DNA from: Pseudarthrobacter sp. SSS035
Lineage (GTDB): Bacteria > Actinomycetota > Actinomycetes > Actinomycetales > Micrococcaceae
Length of the DNA stretch: 64,000 bases
Direction: 5' to 3'
Assembly: GCF_023273875.1 (NCBI RefSeq)
Contig: NZ_CP096882.1
Location: 434,001 to 498,000, forward strand
Position numbers and translations under genes: made by a program. Positions 24,611 to 34,100 of the stretch are shown in pieces (position 1 is the first letter of the stretch; every line of letters begins with the position of its first letter). A model generated the notes under the pieces. It worked only from the letters and a program-made list of their open reading frames with translations, searched no databases and was not told the DNA's origin.

Positions 24611-26082
24611 GCTTGTCCTAGGTGGAAGGAACGGTCACCAAAGTGGACAGTGGATCCCGGACTGACAAAAGCGGGCACGCCCGGCTGCAGTGGGGTGCGC
24701 CGTCCGTCCGGTGTGGTGACGGCGCTGCCGTTGGTGGAGTTCCGGTCCGTCACCCAAATGCCGCCACCGTCGGTCAGCAGGTGGAGGTGCGTCTTGGAGA
24801 TCGAGCGGCCGGGATCACTGACCGCCAGGAGCTGGGCCTGCTGCTCCCCCGCCTGGCCAAGGGGGTTCCTGCCCAACAGGACGTTGCGGTCGAGCTGGAA
24901 GTCCCGGCCGTCGTCGAGCTTTATCCGCAGTACGGCGACGGGCGCTGCATACGCTGCCCCGCCGCGCATCTGAGTGCGGTCGAGGTCGTCATCTGGATGG
25001 AACTGGGCGCCCGGCGCGGGAACCGCTGGGGCCGCGTACGGGACATGCGGCTGGAAAGGAGTGGACGACGGCGGCGCGTCCGGCTGGGGTGCGAACGGCG
25101 GCGGCGCGGCTGCCGGTTGAGCCGTGTACGGCTGCGGGGCGTACGGCTGCACGGGTTGTTGGACCGGCGGCTGCTGGGCCGACACAACCTGGGGCGGCTT
25201 TGCGGCCCCGGCCACAGGCGACGCGACCTGCTGGACAGGCGGGAGGTCCAGGGGCGCGAAAGTGTACGGGCCCTGGATGCCGCCGGACGTGATGGGGTTC
25301 CGGCCGTCCTTGACGTCGAACACCAGCGTTTTCGCCACGGTGTCATGCCAGCCGCGGAGCCTGCCGTTGCGGTCCCAGGTGCTGGAAACCACCACCAGCA
25401 CGGCCCACACCGCGCCGACCAAGAGCAGCGGTCCGAGGATAAAGACAGCCACATCGAACCACTTGAAAATGACGATGGCCACGGCGGCCAGGAGCGCCAG
25501 GATGATGCCCGCGCCGGTGATGAGGCCGCGCAGGAACACTCCCCCGGCGCCGGCTGCGTAACCATCCTTGTCAGCGCTGCGGATGCCCATGACGTGGTTG
25601 CCGAGGGTCTTCCCGGACCGGCCTTCCATGCCCACCAGGACCGCCAGGTAGACCAGCGTCAGTCCCAGGCCGATGCTGCCGAACAGCACCAGGGAACCGG
25701 TGTCATAGATGATGAAGCCGCCGCTTTGGGTGCGGGTGATTCCCGCGAATCCGATGGCGAAAGTCACCACCAGGACCGCGACGGGGGCCAGCCAGTCGAG
25801 CACTGCTGCGCCGAGCCGTTTCCCCGCCGTGGCCGGAACAAGCTCAAGATTGGCTGCCATTCCCGTTCCTCCCCCTGGAGCCGTTTGTACTACCGGGATA
25901 GTACCGGGATTCTGGCGAGCGTGCGCCGCCGCACGCTCCATCATGGCCCGCTGCGCATGGTCCACGTTGCGTCCGCTGCGTGCCGCCCTGTTGGGCAGCG
26001 GAGCACCGCACGCCGGACAGAACGTGGCGCCGCCCCGGATCAGTTGCTGGCACTGCTGGCAGCGCTCGGCCTCGTTCATCAT
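24607..26082 (-). CDS. Zinc-ribbon, RDD-membrane and FHA domain protein
   Basis: 491 residues. A zinc ribbon at the N-terminus has C8, C11, C21 and C24. An RDD domain with several membrane helices covers about 80-250, opening with GKRLGAAVLDWLAPVAVLVV. A Pro/Ala/Gln-rich stretch covers about 270-380. A C-terminal FHA domain (about 390-490) shows LLGRNPLG, SISKTHLHL and NSTNGSAV. This would be a membrane-embedded phosphothreonine receptor, which could bring phosphorylated partners to the membrane. Two consecutive ATGs (26082, 26079) overlap the upstream stop codon. It overlaps the PP2C gene by four bases. The RDD function is unknown in most proteins. Confidence 0.88.
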   Translation of the reverse strand: MMNEAERCQQCQQLIRGGATFCPACGAPLPNRAARSGRNVDHAQRAMMERAAAHARQNPGTIPVVQTAPGGGTGMAANLELVPATAGKRLGAAVLDWLAPVAVLVVTFAIGFAGITRTQSGGFIIYDTGSLVLFGSIGLGLTLVYLAVLVGMEGRSGKTLGNHVMGIRSADKDGYAAGAGGVFLRGLITGAGIILALLAAVAIVIFKWFDVAVFILGPLLLVGAVWAVLVVVSSTWDRNGRLRGWHDTVAKTLVFDVKDGRNPITSGGIQGPYTFAPLDLPPVQQVASPVAGAAKPPQVVSAQQPPVQQPVQPYAPQPYTAQPAAAPPPFAPQPDAPPSSTPFQPHVPYAAPAVPAPGAQFHPDDDLDRTQMRGGAAYAAPVAVLRIKLDDGRDFQLDRNVLLGRNPLGQAGEQQAQLLAVSDPGRSISKTHLHLLTDGGGIWVTDRNSTNGSAVTTPDGRRTPLQPGVPAFVSPGSTVHFGDRSFHLGQA

Positions 26083-28685
26083 GAGTCAGTGGAGTTCTTC
26101 CTGCCAGGGTTCCGCAGAACGGCGGACTCATCAGGCTCGGAAGCACCCGCCGTCGTCCGGGGTCCGCTTTCCTGTGCTGCCGGATTCGGGGTTCCGGCAG
26201 CGTCCGGTCCGGTCCCCACCCTACCGGTGGCGGACCGCCATCCGGGGGAACCCTGGCCGGACGGACGCACCAGCGGGCCCGGCCCGATCCTGGCGCCACG
26301 CAGCTTAAGAGCGTTGCGGCCATCAGCCAGCAGCGACCGGGGTGAGAAGCGGGCCTGCTGGCGGCGCCAGAACCCCAACGTCCCGGTCATTTCCTTCAGC
26401 GAGCCGTCCACGATGGTCCAGTATTCCCGGACCTCCTCCTCGCTGGGCTGGCCGGCGCCGAAGATGGAGGCATCCGCACGGTGCGCCAGCATGGTGGTGG
26501 TCTGCCCGGTGGCCGGGAACGAGGCAGCAAGCACCACTGCGCTTTCGCGCCGGGTTGCACGGGTGTCGACGCCGGCGCCCAAATCCGTGGCGAGGCTCAC
26601 CACCTCGTTCCAACCGCCGCCCACACGCTGGGCCGGGTGCCCCTCCGTGAGGCGGGCCTTCCGGCGTCGTGATTTAAGGAGCGCGATCAGCAGCAGCGGC
26701 AGCGCCAGGATGGACAGCGGGATCAGGGCAATGCCCAGGGCCCCGAGCAGGGCACCCCAGAAGAGCCACGGATTGTTTTTCTTCTCGTCGGCGTCCAGCG
26801 CGTCCGGCGAGGAATCCGGCGGCAGATCGGCCGGTTCCTGCGGCGGGGGCGGCGGCTGCAGCACCTGGGGCTTGGGTTTGGACTTGTTTTCGGGGTCCGG
26901 CGGGATGGGGACATTGTCCTTGGGCGGCGTGGGGTCGAAGCTGACCCAGCCCACCCGGTCAAAGGCCACCTCAACCCAGGCGTGGACGTCCTTGCCCGTG
27001 ACCTTTACCTCGCCGGCGCCGTTCTCGGGGCTGGTCGGCTCGGGGTAGAAGCCCATGACCACGCGTGACGGGATGCCCAGGTGGCGGAGCATCAGAGACA
27101 TGGACACGGCATACTGCTCGTCGTCGCCGAGCATCTGCTTGGCGGTCAGCAGGTTCCTGATCCGCGACGAGCTGTGGCCGGACACGCTGGGCAGCTGGCC
27201 GTCAGCCACCAGGCCGTTGCTGAAGGCGCCCGTCTTTTGGAAATGCGCCTCGACCTGGCGGACCCGGTCAATCGCGGTGGGCGCATCGGCCGAGAGGTCG
27301 TTGGCCTGTGACCCCACCACCGGAGGGACCTCGACGGCGTCCGGCAGCGTAATCTTCGCGAAGTCGTACTGCGTCAACTGACCGTGTTCGAGCTTCACGG
27401 GATCGGACACCTGGACGCTGTAGGAATCGCCCTTGGACAGGCCCTGCGTGCTCACGGCCGTGTCTGTGCCCGCATTGAAGTACAGGCCCGACGCCGCGGC
27501 GGAGGCGCTCTGGTCAAAGCTCAGGCCGGTGGTCTTCCGGCCTCCCGGGACAAAGTAGCCCTGGTAATCATCGATGGTGATGTCGATGGAGTAGTCATTC
27601 GAGGGGACGACGCCCGAGGTGTCGGCCAGGGTGTTGATGGACTCGGTGTCGCCCACCTTGCTGAAGCTGCCGGAGCCGTTGGGATCCATGTTGTAGTTGG
27701 TGCCGTTGAAGGCATCCAAAGCCCCCAGCCGGACACGGCCGTCCCGGGGCAGTCCTTTGACCACAAACAGGGTGTCGTCTTTCTTGTCCTTGACGAACGT
27801 CCGGAAGCTTGCCAAGGGCGTGACGTAGTCCTTGGGATCGAACGGCGGAACCACCACGTTGCGCAGGACCTTGCGGTCACTGCTGGCGGTGACCAGGGGC
27901 GCCGCCACCGCGGTAATGGCGACGCTTGCGGCGATCACGGCAGCGGCCGTGCCCAGCCGGCGGAGCTTGGCCCGCTGGGCTGTGGCCGCATCGGTCTGCG
28001 GACGGTTGACTGAGACTTTTCGCGTGTCGCTGCGCCGCAGCGCGTCACGGCGGAAGGTGGCCCAGGCAATCGCAATGACGGTGAGTCCGATGCCGCGCTC
28101 CACGGTGAGGAAGGCAGCGTTGGTGCTGAAAGCTATGCCCGTGACGAAAAGCCCCAGCACGGGAAGCAGTGGCCAGTACGGGGTTTTCAGCCGCCAGGTG
28201 AGGATGCCGGCAACCAAGGCGGTGAGCAGCGAACTCAGGAACGGGACGATCAGGACGCCGCCGGCAGACCCTACCGGAACGCCCACGGTGAGCATGTCCT
28301 TCCAGGCGAACACAACTCCAAGGAGCAGCGTCCGCAAGGAGTCTAGGCTGGGAACAAAACCGGCAATCGCCACGTCCGGGACTGCCAGGAGCGTGCCGAA
28401 CACCAGGTAGGCCCCAAGCGCGAGGGCTGTAGTGATCAGCAAACCCAGGCGCAGGTGCGCGTTGGCGGCGGCGATGCCGAGGCCCAGGAGGATGCCGCCG
28501 AAGCCCGAAAGCAGATAGTAGGGGTCTCCGCCGAAGCTGAGGCTGAAGCCGAGCAGGCCCAACCCCAGCAGGACGGTGAGGGCGCCGGCGTCGAGCACAA
28601 AATGCCAGACCGGCTGGCCGTCGGCGAACGATGATTCGTACTGCCGCTGCTGCGGGCGTGGCCGGAGGCCCGGGGCGGAGCTCAT
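26079..28685 (-). CDS. Transglutaminase-fold membrane protein (TgpA-like), catalytic Cys replaced
   Basis: 868 residues. About 8 membrane helices cover residues 30-270. An extracellular region follows, containing a transglutaminase-like core (about 480-600), then Pro-rich sequence, one more membrane helix (about 640-665) and a cytoplasmic tail of about 200 residues. The core keeps HAWVEV and the FDPTPP aspartate, but the motif that normally reads GDCEQF is GDDEQY, with Asp at residue 522 (codon at 27120-27122) in place of the nucleophilic Cys. It is thus likely a pseudoenzyme or binding module. MoxR, DUF58 and transglutaminase-fold genes are a conserved trio across bacteria. It overlaps both neighbours by four bases. 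Confidence 0.9.
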   Translation of the reverse strand: MSSAPGLRPRPQQRQYESSFADGQPVWHFVLDAGALTVLLGLGLLGFSLSFGGDPYYLLSGFGGILLGLGIAAANAHLRLGLLITTALALGAYLVFGTLLAVPDVAIAGFVPSLDSLRTLLLGVVFAWKDMLTVGVPVGSAGGVLIVPFLSSLLTALVAGILTWRLKTPYWPLLPVLGLFVTGIAFSTNAAFLTVERGIGLTVIAIAWATFRRDALRRSDTRKVSVNRPQTDAATAQRAKLRRLGTAAAVIAASVAITAVAAPLVTASSDRKVLRNVVVPPFDPKDYVTPLASFRTFVKDKKDDTLFVVKGLPRDGRVRLGALDAFNGTNYNMDPNGSGSFSKVGDTESINTLADTSGVVPSNDYSIDITIDDYQGYFVPGGRKTTGLSFDQSASAAASGLYFNAGTDTAVSTQGLSKGDSYSVQVSDPVKLEHGQLTQYDFAKITLPDAVEVPPVVGSQANDLSADAPTAIDRVRQVEAHFQKTGAFSNGLVADGQLPSVSGHSSSRIRNLLTAKQMLGDDEQYAVSMSLMLRHLGIPSRVVMGFYPEPTSPENGAGEVKVTGKDVHAWVEVAFDRVGWVSFDPTPPKDNVPIPPDPENKSKPKPQVLQPPPPPQEPADLPPDSSPDALDADEKKNNPWLFWGALLGALGIALIPLSILALPLLLIALLKSRRRKARLTEGHPAQRVGGGWNEVVSLATDLGAGVDTRATRRESAVVLAASFPATGQTTTMLAHRADASIFGAGQPSEEEVREYWTIVDGSLKEMTGTLGFWRRQQARFSPRSLLADGRNALKLRGARIGPGPLVRPSGQGSPGWRSATGRVGTGPDAAGTPNPAAQESGPRTTAGASEPDESAVLRNPGRKNSTDS

Positions 28686-30013
28686 GCAGCCGCCTTTCTG
28701 AGGACGATGGCGAGGTCAGCGAGGTCGCCGAGGGTCAGCACTGTCAGGTCTGCGATGTTGGCGCGGCCCGGTGCAGCCCCGATTTGGAGGCGCACGGCCA
28801 GGCTCCTGACGCCGAGCGGCACGGAGGCCGCGGCCGATCGGAGCTGGGAGGGTGTCACGTTGCTGCCCACCACAAAAAAGACCACCGACGCGTTGGGGAC
28901 GGTGTCGGCCAGTGTCCGGGCGAGGTCGACGGCGGTCCGGCGCATGGGTGCCCCGGCGATCCGTGTCATGTCATCCAGCATGTTCCGCCCGGTTTCACAG
29001 CGCAGCGGCCCCTTTTGCGTCAGGACGTCCAGCTCGCGCTGCTCGCGGATGGCCTGCCGGCCGATCGAGGCGGCCGCTGAGATGGCCATTTCGAATTCCT
29101 GCTCCGAGGCGTACTCGTCCGTGTTGATCGACAGTGAGATGGCCAGGTGGGCGCGCCGGGTCTCTTCGAACTGGCGCACCATCAGCTTGTTGGTCCGCGC
29201 GGTGGTCTTCCAGTGGATGTGCCGCCGGTCATCGCCCGGTACGTAGTCCCGCAGGGCATGGAAGGACACGTCCGCACTGGACAGGTCGGTGGTGGGCATG
29301 CCCTCAAGGTCGCGGATGAATCCCGCCGCTGAACCGGCCAGTGCCACTGTCTTCGGGTGGACGAACAGGTCCTCCGGTTCCGTCCACAGCACCTGCCGGC
29401 GGAGGAGGTGCAGGGGGTCGGCCCGGACGGAGCGGACAGGTCCCACCACGATAACGGCGCGGCGGGCGGTTGGGATGGTGAACAGGTCCTCGTGCACCTG
29501 CGCGGGCTTCATCCGGGGCAGGTGGAAGACGGCGGTGGCGTTGCCCACCGGCAGTTCCAGGGCGGCGGGCAACAGGGGCCTGGCCGAGGTGTTGGAGACG
29601 GCGATGCTTCCTACCGCACTGTCCCCGACGGCCACACGGGTCCGGGCGAGGTCCAGGATCACGCCGTAGGATGACCGGCCCAGGATGAACCCGATGGCGA
29701 TCAGGAAAAGGACAAACGCGGCGATGGCCGACGCCTTGGCCTCCTGCCAGCCGAAGGTCTGGCCGGCAGTCCACAGCAGGATGGAGGCCGCCAGGACGGA
29801 CCAGCCCAGGACACTGACCACCGAAAGGACAGGCCACACGTAGCGCAGCCACAGGCCACGGACCCTCTCCCACGCCGGGGTGAGGGCGAGGGCGGCGGTG
29901 CCGGTGAGCTCGGCCCAAACGGACGAGGGATGCAGCCTGGTGGGTCTGCCGCCCCGGCGGAAGGGTTGCCGGAGGCGTTCAGCAAGCCGGGCCAACGGAG
30001 TGCTGCTGGACAT
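28682..30013 (-). CDS. DUF58 domain membrane protein
   Basis: 443 residues. Two adjacent membrane helices (about 50-105) are followed by a cytoplasmic or wall-facing region with the DUF58 signature RDYVPGDDRRHIHWKTTAR (about 256-274) and a vWA-like C-terminal part (about 295-440). DUF58 proteins are encoded next to MoxR ATPases almost universally and are thought to form membrane complexes that the ATPase remodels. AAAGG lies seven bases before the ATG. The MoxR gene ends 52 bp upstream, and the transglutaminase-fold gene overlaps its end by four bases. Confidence 0.9.
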   Translation of the reverse strand: MSSSTPLARLAERLRQPFRRGGRPTRLHPSSVWAELTGTAALALTPAWERVRGLWLRYVWPVLSVVSVLGWSVLAASILLWTAGQTFGWQEAKASAIAAFVLFLIAIGFILGRSSYGVILDLARTRVAVGDSAVGSIAVSNTSARPLLPAALELPVGNATAVFHLPRMKPAQVHEDLFTIPTARRAVIVVGPVRSVRADPLHLLRRQVLWTEPEDLFVHPKTVALAGSAAGFIRDLEGMPTTDLSSADVSFHALRDYVPGDDRRHIHWKTTARTNKLMVRQFEETRRAHLAISLSINTDEYASEQEFEMAISAAASIGRQAIREQRELDVLTQKGPLRCETGRNMLDDMTRIAGAPMRRTAVDLARTLADTVPNASVVFFVVGSNVTPSQLRSAAASVPLGVRSLAVRLQIGAAPGRANIADLTVLTLGDLADLAIVLRKAAA

Positions 30014-30065
30014 AAATGTGCCTTTGTTCGCGCTGGTCAGTGGTGGTCGGAGCTCCGCCGGAGCG

Positions 30066-31037
30066 TCAGACGGCGGCGCGCTGCTGCGGTGCCGCGATGT
30101 CGGACAAGACCCGGGCCAGGACGGCCTCGGGGGTGGCGCCGGAGAACTCAGCTTCCGGGTCCATCACAAACCGGTGCGTCCACACCACGGCTGCCAGTTC
30201 CTTGATGTCGTCAGGCAGGACGAAGTTCCGTCCCTGCCCCGCGGCCCAGACCTTGGCGGCGCGGACCATGGCGATGGCGCCACGCACGGAAACGCCCAGC
30301 CGGGTCTCGGGCGCGTTGCGGGTCTCTTCGCAGAGCCGGGAAATGTATTCAAGGACCGCCGTGTCCACATGCACTGTGGCAGCCAGGTCAGCCATGTCCG
30401 CCACGGCCTGCGTGGTGATAACTGCGGAGATCTCCTTGGAGCGGTCTTTCAGGTTCGAACCGCCGAGCAGCTGGACCGTGGAGGCGTGGTCCGGATAGCC
30501 GATAGAGGTCTTGATCAGGAAGCGGTCCAGCTGCGCCTCCGGCAGGCGGTACGTACCGGCCTGCTCGATCGGGTTCTGCGTGGCCATCACCATAAACGGC
30601 CGGCCTGCCTCGTAGGTCACGCCATCCACGGTGACCCGGGATTCCTCCATGACCTCCAGCAGCGCCGACTGGGTCTTCGGCGAAGCGCGGTTGATCTCAT
30701 CGGCCAGCACGATGTTGTTGAAGATCGGTCCCTTATGGAACTCGAACTTCTGCGTCTTCTGGTCGTAGATGGTCACACCCGTGACGTCCGAGGGCAGGAG
30801 GTCGGGGGTGAACTGGATGCGGTTGTTGGAGCCCTGGACGGTGGCGGCCATCGCCCGGGCCAGCATGGTCTTGCCGGTGCCGGGGGCGTCCTCGAACAGC
30901 ACATGGCCCTCCGCCAGCATCGCGGTGAAGGTGAGCCGGATGACGTGGTCCTTGCCGAGCACCGCCTGCCCCACGTTGGCAACGAGCTTGTCGAAAGTGC
31001 CTGCAAACCATTCGGCCTGCTCGGTGGTCATGGTCAT
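30066..31037 (-). CDS. MoxR-family AAA+ ATPase
   Basis: 323 residues from ATG 31037, chosen because AAAAGG lies eight bases upstream; the open frame further upstream has no similarity. The AAA_3 core has Walker A DAPGTGKTM (about 43-51), Walker B IVLADEIN, the sensor stretch MATQNPIEQAGTYRLPEAQLDRF and a C-terminal lid domain. MoxR ATPases act as chaperones that activate or assemble partner complexes, often vWA/DUF58 proteins. It lies 64 bp after the giant surface protein gene and 52 bp before DUF58. It matches the aaa-atp gene of the Bifidobacterium PFNA cluster. Confidence 0.94.
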   Translation of the reverse strand: MTMTTEQAEWFAGTFDKLVANVGQAVLGKDHVIRLTFTAMLAEGHVLFEDAPGTGKTMLARAMAATVQGSNNRIQFTPDLLPSDVTGVTIYDQKTQKFEFHKGPIFNNIVLADEINRASPKTQSALLEVMEESRVTVDGVTYEAGRPFMVMATQNPIEQAGTYRLPEAQLDRFLIKTSIGYPDHASTVQLLGGSNLKDRSKEISAVITTQAVADMADLAATVHVDTAVLEYISRLCEETRNAPETRLGVSVRGAIAMVRAAKVWAAGQGRNFVLPDDIKELAAVVWTHRFVMDPEAEFSGATPEAVLARVLSDIAAPQQRAAV

Positions 31038-31101
31038 GACGTGAGTCCTTTTCTTGTGGTGCTGGTCTGATGACGTCGTTTGCGTGGGACTGGCGCTGGT
31101 G

Positions 31102-34100
31102 TCAGCATTCGCCGACGTCCGTGCCGCTGATATCGATGGTGGCGAGCTTGACGTACCAGCCCGCGTGGGGGCCACCGTCCATGCGGTACCACTTGTAGTA
31201 CCCGGGGTCCGTTGTTGGCGAACCGTAGATGTTCATCCAGCAGGCGCTGTTGATCCAGCCATCCGAGGTGGACACCCAGTTCGCATCGCTGGAACCGCAG
31301 CGCGCGTCCCCGCCCACATTGCTGTAGCGGTCCGGGACATTTGGCTTGCCCGGGCAGCTGTTGTTGGTGGAAGGCTTGACCCTCACGGTGGTAACCGGCG
31401 GGGTGGGATCGGCCCCGGACGTGGAGGTGACGGGTCCGCCAATGGCACCGTCCACCACGGTCACGGCACGGACCCGCAGCCTATGGTCCTTGCTCCAGCC
31501 TCCAGCGCCGGCATCGAAGCTGTTGGCCTGCCCCACGTTCTGCCAGCCGCCACCGTCGACGCTGACCTCGTAGTGGTTGAGTGGTCGGCCGTTGGTGTTG
31601 GGGTTGTTCCAGGACCAATGCACCTGGCCATCGCCCTTGGGCGAAGTCATGCCGTTCACACTGGGTGCGTTCGGCGGACCGTACGGGTTGCCGGTACCGA
31701 TCGCTTTGGCGTCCCCGGACACGTTGTTCTTGGTGGACGTCGCGATGATGGTGACCGTGATGTCACGGCCGTTAGTGAGGCCACCGATGGTTCCGCCGCC
31801 GGCCTGGATGCTTCCTGACTTGCCGTCTGCGTTGTACGTGTACTGGATTTCGGTGTCCGTCGAGCCATTCCGTTGGGCTTGGGTCAGCGGCGTAAACGTC
31901 ACGCGGAGCTGGCCGCTGTTACCGGTGTCAGCCACGGTTCCGCTGCTTACCTGGCCTGGCTTGCCGGCTGCCCGGATCTGGGCCGACGGGTTGCTCGTTC
32001 CGCTGGTGCCGGCCTTGTTGGTGGCCGAAACGGTGAAGGTGTAGTTGCTCTCGGAGTTGTCCACGGTGACGTTCTGCGTGGTGCCTGAGGCTACCGGCTG
32101 CGTGGCAACCACCGCCCCGCCCTGCAGGGTGGTCAGCGTGTAGGAGGAGACGGCGTCGCCGTTGTTGTTCGGCGCCGTCCAGCTGACCTTCAGCTGGCTT
32201 GTGGATCCCACCTGGCCCGCCTGGGTCGCCGTCGGGGCGGCCGGCGTGGCGGGGACGCCCGCCGGGACTTCGGCTGCCGAATACGGGCTCCACTCGGACG
32301 GATCCTTGGCATCATTGCGGGCCAGGACCCGGACCTTGTAGGAGACGCCGTTCTGGAGTCCCTTCCAGACATAGCTCACCGCTGCCAGGTTCTGGATCTG
32401 GGCGTTCTGTCCCGGCGGGGCCGGCGAGATTTCCAGATCGTAGGTTTTGACGGGTGATCCCTTGCTGGCCGGTGCCACCCAGTTCACGGAAAGCTGTTTG
32501 TCACCGAACTTCAGGGTGGGCGCCAGGGGTGTGTCCGGCTTGACGTCCGGGCGGACCTCGGCGGAGGCCGGGGAGCGTTCAGACTCGCCGAACTCGTTGG
32601 TAGCGGTGACCTCGAAGTCGTACTTCGTGTTGTTGACCAGGCCGGTCAACGTGCAGGTGTTCGCCGGACAGTCCTGCCTGAAGCCCGACTCGCCGTAGAC
32701 CGTGTACTTGGTAATGGGCGCACCGCGGTCTGCCGGGGCGGACCAGTTGAGCAGGGCAGTCTTGTCGCCAACGCTCTGCGCCTGCGGGGTCGTCGGTGCC
32801 AGGGGCTTGTCCTTGACGGTAAGCCGGATTCGCGCCGTGGCATTGCGGGAATCGTCTCCGGTCTTGTCTGCCACCGTATAGGCAACCACCATGGTCCCGG
32901 TGAAACCGGACGACGGCGTCACCGTTACCGAGTCGCCGGACACCGTTGCGCTGCCCTGGCCCGTCTCGGTTGATGCGGAAATAATCTTCAACGCAGTCTC
33001 GGGGAACGGATTTGAGTCGTTGGCCAGGACGTTCACGGTGACCGGCTTCCCGGCGGCCGCGTTCGGCTCCAGGTCGTCGTTCGCCACCGGTTTGGGCCGG
33101 TTGGAGGCCGTGACGGCCAACTGGTAGGTGGCCGTTGCCTCCAGCCCGCGGGAATCCTTGGCCTTGACCTGGACCGCACCGGTGGTGCCGGTGGCGGTGG
33201 CGCCGTCCACGGATGTCTTGAGGATCTTGCCGTCTATCCGGGCATTAAAGCTAGCCGGGCCGCTACCCACCAGTTCGTACTTCATGTTGTCCAGATCATC
33301 CCTGTCCGGGTCGGAGGTCAGCCGGCTCAGGTCCAGGTCCGCGGACTCGCCCTTGGGCACGTCAACGTTCGCGCCCAGGAGTTCCGGCGGGTTGTTGCGG
33401 TTGGGGTCCGGCAGCACCTTGGTGCGGATGCTCAGGGTGGATTTCAGCCCGGCAGGATCATCCGGCCCGGTGCCGTCGGTAACTTCAAAGCTCAGCGAGC
33501 CCGGGCCAACGTAGTCGACGCCGGCCGTGTACTTCAGCGCCGTTCCGTCGCCGGAAACGGGGTTGCCGCCGTCGGAACCGATGAGCTTGATCCGGTCCGT
33601 CTGCGTCAACCGCGGTGAGCGGCCTTCCCGGACTTTGACCCATTCCTTGAGGTCGACGTTCACGGATTGTCCGGCGATGACCTCAATAACCTCGTCTTTG
33701 GCGAGGGTGGGAACCTGCTGCCCCAGCCCCGGCGCCCAGATGATGGCTGTGGACTTCTGGCCGTCCACGTCTTCGACCGTGTATGGGATCAGCTGCGGCT
33801 GTTCGGTCAGGTCTACGAGCATGGTGCCGTCCGGCCCCGGGCGGGCGGTGAGGGACTCGGTGCTGAGCTTGAGGTTCTCGCCGACGCCGTCGGGGTCTTC
33901 ATCGTTCTTGAGGACCGGCACGTCCACGGCAGTCTTGCCCATCGCCTGGGCGGAGGTGACCCGGTCGTCGCGGGCAATGGGCGCCTTCAGCGGGACCTCG
34001 TTGTCCACCACCACGCGGACGGTGGCTTGGGCGGTGGCGTCGCGGTCGTCGGCGATGGTGTACCGGACGTTGACCGTCCCGGCAGCGCCGGGAGCGGTCA

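Noticed and set aside
30066..31175. Longer MoxR start giving a 369-residue protein
   Set aside because: The first 46 residues overlap the end of the surface-protein gene, are low complexity, and a good Shine-Dalgarno supports the ATG at 31037.
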